The notes under the pieces are model-generated. The model was not told where the DNA came from. It did not search any database and saw only the letters and a program-made list of their open reading frames with translations. Below are positions 57,764 to 64,000 of a DNA stretch of 64,000 nt, piece after piece. Position 1 is the stretch's first letter. Every line of letters begins with the position of its first letter. The stretch is from Burkholderia puraquae (GTDB taxonomy: Bacteria > Pseudomonadota > Gammaproteobacteria > Burkholderiales > Burkholderiaceae): NCBI RefSeq assembly GCF_002099195.1, contig NZ_NBYX01000014.1:124001-188000 (forward strand). The letters are read 5' to 3'. The position numbers and the translations under genes are program-made.

Positions 57764-59152
57764 TTACTTCTTTTCCGGCAGGAACCAGTTCATCACGAGC
57801 GCGCAGATGCCGCCCGTCGCCACACCCGATTCGAGCACGTTCTTCAGCGCGTGCGGCAGGCTGTTCAGGATGTCCGGCACCTGCGACACGCCGAGGCCGA
57901 GCGCGAGCGACACCGCGATGATCAGCAGCGCGCGACGATCGAGATGGACGCCCGCGAGGATGTTGATGCCCGATGCGGCCACCGCGCCGAACATCACCAT
58001 CGCCGCGCCGCCGAGCACGGGCTCCGGCACGGCCTGCAGCACGCCGGCGACGACCGGGAACAGGCCGAGCACCACGAGCATCCCCGCGATCCAGATGCCG
58101 ACGTAGCGGCTGGCGACGCCGGTGATCTGGATCACGCCGTTGTTCTGCGCGAATACCGAGCTCGGGAACGTGTTGAACACGCCGGCCAGCAGCGAGTTCG
58201 CGCCGTTGACGAGCACGCCGCCCTTGATCCGTTGCATCCATACCGGGCCTTCGACCGGCTCGTTCGAGATCTTGCTGGTGGCCGTGACGTCGCCGATCGC
58301 TTCGAGCGACGTGACGAGGTAGATGATCAGCATCGGCACGAACAGCGACCACGAGAAGCCGATGCCGAAGTGCAGCGGCGTCGGCACCTGGAACAGCGCG
58401 GCCTGGTGCATGCCGGTGAAGTCGAGGCGGCCGAGGAACGCGGCCGCGAGATAGCCGATGACGAGCGCGATGACGAGTGCGGTGCTGCGCACCCACACGA
58501 CCGGCACGCGGTTCAGCAGGATGATCGTGCCGAGCACGAGGCCCGACAGCGTCAGGTTCTCCGCGCTCGCGAACGTGCCCTTGGCCATCGCGCCAAAGCC
58601 GCCGCCCATGCTGATGAGGCCGACCTTGATCAGCGTGAGGCCGATCAGCAGCACGACGATGCCGGTGACGAGCGGCGTGATCAGGCGCTTCACGAACGGC
58701 AGGATGCGCGACACGGCCATCTCGACGAACGACCCGGCGATCACGACACCGAAGATCGCGGCCATCACGGTTTCGACCGGCGTGCCTTGCTTGACCATCA
58801 GGCTGCCGCCGGCGATCAGCGGGCCGACGAAGTTGAAGCTCGTACCCTGGACGATCAGCAGGCCGGCGCCAAGCGGGCCGAAGCGCTTGCACTGGACGAA
58901 GGTGGCGATGCCGGAAATCACCAGCGACATCGACACGATAAGGGTCGTATCGCGGCTCGACACGCCGAGCGCCTGGCAGATCAGCAGGCCGGGCGTGACG
59001 ATCGGCACGATGATCGCCAGCAGGTGCTGCAGCGCGGCGACGAAGGCGACCATCGGCGCCGGCCGGTCGTTCGGGCCGTAGACGAGGTCGCGGGCCGAAT
59101 CTGCGGCATCGGCGCCGTGGGCGGCGGGTTGGGCGGAGGAGGCGGGTTGCAT
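57764..59152 (-). CDS. NCS2-family xanthine/urate permease
   Basis: The 462-residue inner-membrane protein has about 14 helices. Family blocks are QHLLAIIVPIVTPGLLICQA, FGPLGAGLLIVQGTSFNFVG and TSLEAIGDVTATSKIS, and the substrate motif FAQNNGVIQITGVASRYVG resembles XanQ/UacT rather than the uracil carriers. It imports xanthine or urate with protons. ATG 59152 is the first ATG of the frame; a TTG 18 bases upstream is possible. The upstream LysR gene runs the same way with a 152-base gap. Confidence 0.9.
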   Translation of the reverse strand: MQPASSAQPAAHGADAADSARDLVYGPNDRPAPMVAFVAALQHLLAIIVPIVTPGLLICQALGVSSRDTTLIVSMSLVISGIATFVQCKRFGPLGAGLLIVQGTSFNFVGPLIAGGSLMVKQGTPVETVMAAIFGVVIAGSFVEMAVSRILPFVKRLITPLVTGIVVLLIGLTLIKVGLISMGGGFGAMAKGTFASAENLTLSGLVLGTIILLNRVPVVWVRSTALVIALVIGYLAAAFLGRLDFTGMHQAALFQVPTPLHFGIGFSWSLFVPMLIIYLVTSLEAIGDVTATSKISNEPVEGPVWMQRIKGGVLVNGANSLLAGVFNTFPSSVFAQNNGVIQITGVASRYVGIWIAGMLVVLGLFPVVAGVLQAVPEPVLGGAAMVMFGAVAASGINILAGVHLDRRALLIIAVSLALGLGVSQVPDILNSLPHALKNVLESGVATGGICALVMNWFLPEKK

Positions 59153-59304
59153 GGCGAGCGGGCCGGACAAGGTGGAAAGTGCGGCATTTTAGCCGAAGGG
59201 CCCGCCGGCGCCGCCCGGGCGCGCTGCGATAGCGGGGATTCGACGGATCGGGAAAACGGTGGCGGATCGGCGTCCGGGCTGGCTGTGACCGCTGCGCCCG
59301 TCGG

Positions 59305-60261
59305 TCAGCGGGCCTGCCGCGATGCGGCCGCGGCCGGGGTGGTGCTCGCGGCGGCGGTCGCACGGAACCCGGGCAGCTCGGGAATTTGCCGCTCCATGAA
59401 CTGCAGGAACGTGCGGGTCCGGAGCGGCAGATACCGGCGCGATGCGTACACGACGTACAGTGCATGCGGCGGCACCATGTCCCACTTCGGCAGCAACCGG
59501 ACGAGCTGCCCGTTGTCGATCAGGTCCTGAACGAGCCACGCGGGCCCGCTGCCCACCGCGTTCCCGGCCAGGAAGCATTCCCGCAGCGCCATCGAGCTGT
59601 TCACGCGATACCGGCCATGCACCGGAACGACGACCTGCTCGTCGCCGCGGGCGAAGGTCAGTTCGTTGCCGATGTCCGCGCGTGCGTAGCCGACATACTC
59701 GTGCTTCGCCAGGTCTTCCGGCCGGCGAAGCCTCGGTGCCTGCGACACATACTCCGGCGTGGCGACCAGCAGGCGCGGCGACGTCGCGATGTGGCGCGCC
59801 ACCGCATCCGGCGGCAGCAGGTGGCCGAGGCGAATGGCGACATCGACGCCTTCTTCGACCAGGTCGATCACGCGGTCGGTCAATTGCAGCTCGACCTCGA
59901 TTTCCGGCCACGCGGCGAGGAATTCAAGCACGAGCGCGTTCAGCCTCAGCTCGCCCAGCCCCAGCGGCGCATTGACGACCAGCTTGCCGACCGGCCGCAC
60001 CGTCTGCCCGCGCACCTCCGCCACCGCGCTCGCGTATTCGTCGATCACGCGCTTGCAGCGATCGTAGAACCGGCGGCCTTCGTCGGTGGGCGCGAGGCTC
60101 GTGGTCGAGCGTTCGAGCAGGCGAACGCCCAGTTCCTTTTCGAACGCGGCGACGATCTTGCTGATCGTCGGCTGGCCGGTGCCTTCCTCGCGCGCGACCG
60201 CCGTGAAATTGCCGAGCTCGATGGCGCGGACGAACACGCGCATGGATCGCAGTGAATCCAT
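59305..60261 (-). CDS. LysR-type transcriptional regulator
   Basis: The 318-residue protein has the N-terminal winged helix (MDSLRSMRVFVRAIELGNFT then AVAREEGTGQPTISKIVAAF) and the periplasmic-binding-like effector domain from about residue 90. AGGAATGAG precedes ATG 60261. It is divergent from a short-chain dehydrogenase gene 103 bases away, the usual layout for a LysR regulator and its target. An alanine-rich tail follows the fold. The effector is unknown. Confidence 0.94.
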   Translation of the reverse strand: MDSLRSMRVFVRAIELGNFTAVAREEGTGQPTISKIVAAFEKELGVRLLERSTTSLAPTDEGRRFYDRCKRVIDEYASAVAEVRGQTVRPVGKLVVNAPLGLGELRLNALVLEFLAAWPEIEVELQLTDRVIDLVEEGVDVAIRLGHLLPPDAVARHIATSPRLLVATPEYVSQAPRLRRPEDLAKHEYVGYARADIGNELTFARGDEQVVVPVHGRYRVNSSMALRECFLAGNAVGSGPAWLVQDLIDNGQLVRLLPKWDMVPPHALYVVYASRRYLPLRTRTFLQFMERQIPELPGFRATAAASTTPAAAASRQAR

Positions 60262-60278
60262 CTCATTCCTTTATGGCA

Positions 60279-60291
60279 TGAACCTTATTCA
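60279..60291. promoter_or_regulatory. Candidate LysR box (T-N11-A)
   Basis: TGAA-CCTTA-TTCA is a dyad with the T-N11-A form of LysR sites. It lies in the 103-base gap between the divergent LysR gene and the dehydrogenase gene, 18 bases from the LysR start. Confidence 0.45.
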
Positions 60292-60364
60292 AGTCTCCCA
60301 CGTTCCTGTGCAATGGAGAATGACCTAACGTTCGCGAACCTTCAATCCCTGATGAGGAACCGAC

Positions 60365-61102
60365 ATGAACGAGGCAACGCAATCTTCTGCACTGGACGGT
60401 GCGCACGTCGTGGTATTCGGCGGGAGCTCCGGAATCGGCCTCGAGGCAGCGGCCGCCGCGAAGGCGAAAGGCGCCGGCGTCACGCTGGTCGGCCGGACCC
60501 GGTCGAAGCTCGAGTCTGCCGCGCAAGCGATCGGCGGCGCGCGTGTCGCCGTGGCGGACATCGCCGACCGGCATGCGGTGCAGGCCGTATTCGACACGAT
60601 CACGCGCGTCGATCACCTGGTCGTCACGGCCGGCCGGTTCATTGCCGGCAAGCTGAACGAAACCGATCCCGATCATCTGCTCGCCGCGTTGCAGGAGCGT
60701 ATTGCCGGGCCGGTCTACGCGATTCGGGCCGCGTTGCCGCTGATGCCCGCGACCGGCTCGATCGTGCTGACCGGCGGGCAACTGTCGGATCGTCCGGCCG
60801 CGCAGGGCACGTCCGTCATAGCCGCCGCCGTGCGCGGCGTCGAGGCGCTGGCGCAATCGCTCGCGCTGGAACTGAAGCCGATTCGCGTGAACGTCGTCGC
60901 GCCCGGCTTCGTCGAGACGCCGCTGTACGACGCGTTCGGCCCGGAAGCACGCGACACGATCCTCGCGGGCGCCGCGTCGGCACTGCCGGGCGGCCGTGTC
61001 GGGCGTGCCGATGAAGTGGGGGAAGCGATCGCATTCCTGTTCGGCAACGGCTTCATGAATGGCGAGATCCTGCACATCGACGGCGGCGGCCGGCTGGTCT
61101 GA
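60365..61102 (+). CDS. Short-chain dehydrogenase/reductase
   Basis: The 245-residue classical-type SDR has the cofactor motif VVVFGGSSGIGLEAAAAA near residue 14. VVTAGRF corresponds to the NNAG motif and LNVVAPGFVETPLYD-type sequence (VRVNVVAPGFVETPL reads VNVVAPGFVETPL) follows. The usual catalytic YxxxK is not seen; the equivalent region reads GGQLSDRPAAQGTSVIAAAV, so the tyrosine and lysine appear replaced. ATG 60365 follows GAGGAACCGAC. The divergent LysR gene probably controls it. Activity is uncertain given the missing residues. Confidence 0.85.
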   Translation: MNEATQSSALDGAHVVVFGGSSGIGLEAAAAAKAKGAGVTLVGRTRSKLESAAQAIGGARVAVADIADRHAVQAVFDTITRVDHLVVTAGRFIAGKLNETDPDHLLAALQERIAGPVYAIRAALPLMPATGSIVLTGGQLSDRPAAQGTSVIAAAVRGVEALAQSLALELKPIRVNVVAPGFVETPLYDAFGPEARDTILAGAASALPGGRVGRADEVGEAIAFLFGNGFMNGEILHIDGGGRLV

Positions 61103-61110
61103 GCCGCGCG

Positions 61111-62076
61111 TCAGCCTGACGCGCGCGTACCGGTTCGGCGCGCCGGGCGGGCATCCGGATACGCGCGCTGGCAGACGGCGATGACCGCATCGCGCAGGCG
61201 GCGATGCACGGGGTCGCCGTGCATGCGCGGATGCCACAGCGCGGAAACGAGGATCTCGGGCAGGCGCACCGGAATCTCGAAGCGGCGCAGCCCGAGGGCC
61301 TCCGTGAGCCCCGGCGAGAACGCGTTGCCGAGGCTCGAGCGCGGCACGAGCGCGATCAGGTCGGTGCTGGCCGCGACCCGCATCGCATCGGGGTAGCCCG
61401 GTACGACGACGTGCACGGTGTGGCCCGAGCGGGGCCTGTCGGGCGAGTCGTCGGCCGGCCCGCCGAAATCGCCGAGCTGCGACGCGATCACGTGACGGCA
61501 GGCCGCGTAGCGCGCGGGCGTGATCCTGCCCGATGCGAACAGCGGATGCCCGGCGCGTGCCACCGCGACGTGCCAGTCGTGAAACAGCAGGCGCGTGTGC
61601 AGTTCGGGTGCATCGTCGCCGCGTTTGCCGATTTCCAGGTCGACGGCGCCGTCGCGTAGCGCCTGCGGATCGCGGTCGGGCTTCGGGACGAAGCGGATGC
61701 GCACCTGCGGCGCGATTTCGCCGAGGGCGGCGACCACCGGGCCGGACAGCATTTCCATGAACGATGCGGCTGCGCGGAGGGTGAACGTGGACGTGTGCGT
61801 CGCCATGTCCACGTCGGCCGTTGCCGGCTGCAGCACCGCGCGCGCATCGCTCGCGATCGCGTGCACGCGGTCGCGCAGTGCGGCTGCGTGCGGCGTCGGC
61901 ACGAGCTTGCGCCCGGCGCGCACGAGCAACTGATCGCCGGTGGAGATCCGCAGCCGCGTGAGCGTGCGGCTCATCGCGGAGGTGCTCAGGCCGAGCCGGC
62001 GCGCGGCGCCGGTCACGCTGCCTTCCGACAGCAGCACGTCGAGCGCGGTGACGAGGTTCAGGTCGATGTCTTCCAT
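61111..62076 (-). CDS. LysR-type transcriptional regulator
   Basis: The 321-residue protein starts MEDIDLNLVTALDVLLSEGS with the helix-turn-helix SVTGAARRLGLSTSAMSRTL, close to the NodD/PcaQ-like branch. The effector domain follows from about residue 90. The frame extends to an ATG at 62109, but 62076 gives the standard LysR N terminus. It is divergent from the SDR gene at 62209, its likely target, and converges on the other SDR gene with only 8 bases between the stops. Confidence 0.92.
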   Translation of the reverse strand: MEDIDLNLVTALDVLLSEGSVTGAARRLGLSTSAMSRTLTRLRISTGDQLLVRAGRKLVPTPHAAALRDRVHAIASDARAVLQPATADVDMATHTSTFTLRAAASFMEMLSGPVVAALGEIAPQVRIRFVPKPDRDPQALRDGAVDLEIGKRGDDAPELHTRLLFHDWHVAVARAGHPLFASGRITPARYAACRHVIASQLGDFGGPADDSPDRPRSGHTVHVVVPGYPDAMRVAASTDLIALVPRSSLGNAFSPGLTEALGLRRFEIPVRLPEILVSALWHPRMHGDPVHRRLRDAVIAVCQRAYPDARPARRTGTRASG

Positions 62077-62169
62077 GGCGACAGGATACGCCTCCGCACG
62101 GTTTGGCATGGCGTTCGATGCAACTATCGATTGAGTTCAGTGCGTCTGGTGCCTGTCTGGATGCCCGCC

Positions 62170-62175
62170 TATAGT
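62170..62175 (+). promoter_or_regulatory. Candidate -10 element (TATAGT) of the second SDR gene
   Basis: TATAGT matches the consensus at 5 of 6 positions. It would start transcription near 62182, so ATG 62182 would be leaderless and ATG 62209 would have a leader with AAAGGCGGA. This favours 62209. No good -35 is seen, as is usual for a LysR-activated promoter. Confidence 0.4.
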
Positions 62176-62208
62176 GGGCGCATGACGAAACCGGCAAAGG
62201 CGGACACC

Positions 62209-62925
62209 ATGCAATCGACTGAATCGAGCCAGAACGTACCCGCGATCCTGCTCGTCGCGGCCTCGCGCGGCCTCGGGCTCGCGATGGCGGAGGCATTCCT
62301 GGACCAGGGGTGGCGCGTAACGGGCACCGTGCGTGAAGGATCGGGGCACACGAAGCTGCACGACCTCGCCGGCCGGTTCGACGGCCGGCTCGACATCGAG
62401 ACGCTCGACATCTGCGAGCCGGCGCAACTGGCCGCGCTGCGCGAGCGGCTGTCGGGCCGGCGCTTCGACATGCTGTTCGTGAATGCGGGAACGACGAACG
62501 AGCCAACCGAAACGATCGGCGAAGTGACGACCGACGAATTCGTGCGCGTGATGATCACGAATGCGCTGGCGCCGATGCGCGTGATCGAGACGCTGCAGGC
62601 GCTCGTGACCGCGGACGGCCTGATCGGCGCGATGTCGTCGGGGCAGGGCAGCGTGGCGAACAACGTCGGCGGAATGCGCGAGGTCTACCGCGGCAGCAAG
62701 GCCGCGCTGAACCAGTTCATGCGCAGTTTCGCGGCACGCCAGGCCGATACGCGGCGGGCGATGGTGCTGATGGCGCCCGGCTGGGTCCGCACGGAACTGG
62801 GCGGGCCCGATGCGCGCCTGACGATCGAGGAAAGCGTACCGAGCCTCGTCGACGTGTTGCTCGCCAAGCGTGGGCGCCCGGGGCTCGAGTATCTCGACTA
62901 TCTGGGAAGGACGGTGCCGTGGTAG
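62209..62925 (+). CDS. Short-chain dehydrogenase/reductase (C-factor/CsgA-like)
   Basis: The 238-residue product has the motif ILLVAASRGLGLAMAEAFLD as its cofactor site and LFVNAGTTNEPTETIGEV for the NAG motif. A catalytic YRGSK (about residue 164) is present. PGWVRTELGGPDARLTIEES is the region after the active site. It resembles short atypical SDRs such as the C-factor group. ATG 62209 was chosen on promoter position. The LysR gene upstream is divergent, so regulation by it is likely. The substrate is unknown. Confidence 0.88.
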   Translation: MQSTESSQNVPAILLVAASRGLGLAMAEAFLDQGWRVTGTVREGSGHTKLHDLAGRFDGRLDIETLDICEPAQLAALRERLSGRRFDMLFVNAGTTNEPTETIGEVTTDEFVRVMITNALAPMRVIETLQALVTADGLIGAMSSGQGSVANNVGGMREVYRGSKAALNQFMRSFAARQADTRRAMVLMAPGWVRTELGGPDARLTIEESVPSLVDVLLAKRGRPGLEYLDYLGRTVPW

Positions 62926-63168
62926 TCGGCGCAGCGGCGCATCGCGCGGGCAGCGGCCGATGTCGATCCGCCGTGCCGTGAACGGGGCGCGGGATCCACG
63001 ATGTTTTTCGCAGCGCGGCGGCGGCGCTGCGAAGGCCGCGCCGATTCAATACAATGCGACGACCAGCCAGCGACACGGCGTTGCGCCGTCGCGTTCGAAT
63101 CCTTCCGGTTCGCCGCGCATTGCGTGCGCCCCCGTCATGACTGCCCCCAGTCGAACACGGAGCGCAAC

Positions 63169-63504
63169 ATGAACGAACCCTACCTGCAGGTCATCGCGCA
63201 TTTCTACGCAAAACCCGGCAACGGCGATCGCGTGATCGAATTGCTCGCCGAGCTCGCGCCCGCGACACGCACCGAGCCGAAGAATCTCGACTACGCGTAT
63301 TTCCGGTCGCCGGAAGACCCGGATCACATCGTGATCCTCGAACGCTACCGCGAAGAGGACGGCCTCGACGTGCATCGGGAAACGCCGCATTTCCAGCGGA
63401 TCGGGATCGGCGCGATATTTCCGTTGCTCGATCGCCGCGACGTGTCGCGCTACATGGTGCAGCCGGACACCGGCACGGCGACGCCACCGGGAGGCACCCG
63501 ATGA
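63169..63504 (+). CDS. Antibiotic biosynthesis monooxygenase (ABM) domain protein
   Basis: The 111-residue protein begins MNEPYLQVIAHFYAKPGNGD and has VIELLAELAPATRTEPKNLD and IVILERYREEDGLDVHRETP. This is the ferredoxin-like ABM fold in which small dimeric oxygenases act on quinones or aromatic polyketides. ACACGGAGC precedes ATG 63169. Its stop overlaps the start of the next gene by four bases, so it works with an alcohol dehydrogenase-like enzyme. Confidence 0.85.
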   Translation: MNEPYLQVIAHFYAKPGNGDRVIELLAELAPATRTEPKNLDYAYFRSPEDPDHIVILERYREEDGLDVHRETPHFQRIGIGAIFPLLDRRDVSRYMVQPDTGTATPPGGTR

Positions 63505-64000
63505 ACCCGTTCCAATTCCGTACCGTTCCGACCCAGATCGTCGAATTCGGCGCCGCGCGCCGGCTCGGCGCGTTGTTGCGCGAACGCTTTCCGGCGCGCG
63601 TGCGGCTGTGCGTCGTCACCGATGCGTTCCTGCATCGCAGCGGCGTGCTCGCGCCCGCGCTGGAGAGCCTCGCCGCGCACGGCTGGCAAGTCACCGTGAT
63701 CGACGACGTGATCGCCGATCCGCCCGAGCACGTGGTGCTGGAAGCGACCGAACGGGCCGTCGCGGCCGATGCCGAGATCGTGCTCGGCCTCGGCGGCGGA
63801 TCGTCGATGGACGTCGCGAAGCTGATCGCGGTGCTCGTGCCGGGGCAGCAGGTGCTGGCCGACATGTACGGCGTCGACAAGGTCACGAGCGCGCGGCTGC
63901 CGCTCGTGCAGATGCCGACGACGGCCGGCACGGGTTCCGAAGTGACGGCCGTGTCGATCGTTACGGTCGGCGAGGCCCGCAAGATGGGGGTCGTGTCGCC
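63501..64000 (+). CDS. Iron-type alcohol dehydrogenase / maleylacetate reductase-like, 5' part
   Basis: The frame runs from ATG 63501 to the window edge, giving 166 residues. VVTDAFLHRSGVLAP and the nucleotide-binding GLGGGSSMDVAKLIAVL, then LVQMPTTAGTGSEVTAVSIV, are hallmarks of iron-containing (group III) alcohol dehydrogenases. Metal-binding histidines would lie beyond the window. The ATGA overlap with the ABM gene suggests a two-gene degradative unit, perhaps for an aromatic compound. Confidence 0.92.
   Translation, partial: MNPFQFRTVPTQIVEFGAARRLGALLRERFPARVRLCVVTDAFLHRSGVLAPALESLAAHGWQVTVIDDVIADPPEHVVLEATERAVAADAEIVLGLGGGSSMDVAKLIAVLVPGQQVLADMYGVDKVTSARLPLVQMPTTAGTGSEVTAVSIVTVGEARKMGVVS

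Overview
The window is a GC-rich (roughly two thirds G+C by eye) chromosomal segment from a betaproteobacterium. Gene content and order point to the Burkholderia cepacia complex, probably a secondary chromosome: leuB-asd-fimV-truA-trpFB-methylase-trpA-accD-folC-dedD-cvpA-purF-metZ followed by the second cepacian exopolysaccharide cluster (bce-II). Species assignment is inference from gene order and protein resemblance; no search was run.

Layout. (1) 1-17.9 kb, housekeeping: the end of leuB, a 39-residue Thr/Ile/Lys-rich leader peptide before asd, an orphan hook-protein gene (flgE-like) on the minus strand, fimV, truA, then trpF-trpB-DNA adenine methylase-trpA-accD, folC, a SPOR-domain gene, cvpA, purF, and metZ behind a SAM-II-type riboswitch and an intrinsic terminator. 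(2) 17.9-32.3 kb, the nine-gene bce-II set in mixed orientation: the two GDP-D-rhamnose enzymes, three acyltransferases, a beta-propeller protein, a flippase, a double glycosyltransferase and a UDP-glucose pyrophosphorylase, with a 13-bp tandem repeat and a 47-residue membrane microprotein between them. (3) 32.5-37.6 kb: an HU protein with a histone-H1-like tail, an aadA-type adenylyltransferase, a VOC protein, a porin and a YihY membrane protein. (4) 37.7-47.0 kb, a complete selenocysteine locus: fdnG with an in-frame UGA and SECIS hairpin, fdnH, fdnI, fdhE, selA, selB and selC (tRNA-Sec). The Sec-dependent enzyme sits beside the factors that make and decode its Sec codon.

(5) 47.0-56.7 kb, an accessory region starting directly after tRNA-Sec, a common integration site. 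It holds a frameshifted cyclase-domain remnant, an AT-rich stretch, a regulator with two LuxR-type helix-turn-helix domains split by a frameshift at an A7 run, a protein made of eleven alternating 38-residue repeats of two kinds (A and B), a subtilisin-like protease, a secreted RNase-T2-like protein that lacks both catalytic histidines, two membrane proteins and a GH19 endolysin-like enzyme. The last five form a tight run with overlaps or short gaps. This block is the best candidate for an undescribed system. My working idea is a repeat precursor of amphipathic peptides with a dedicated protease and a membrane/lysis module, but every functional link in it is inference.

(6) 56.7-64 kb: a Nudix hydrolase, an unknown small protein, a xanthine/urate-type permease, two LysR regulators each next to a short-chain dehydrogenase, an ABM-domain monooxygenase and the start of an iron-type alcohol dehydrogenase.
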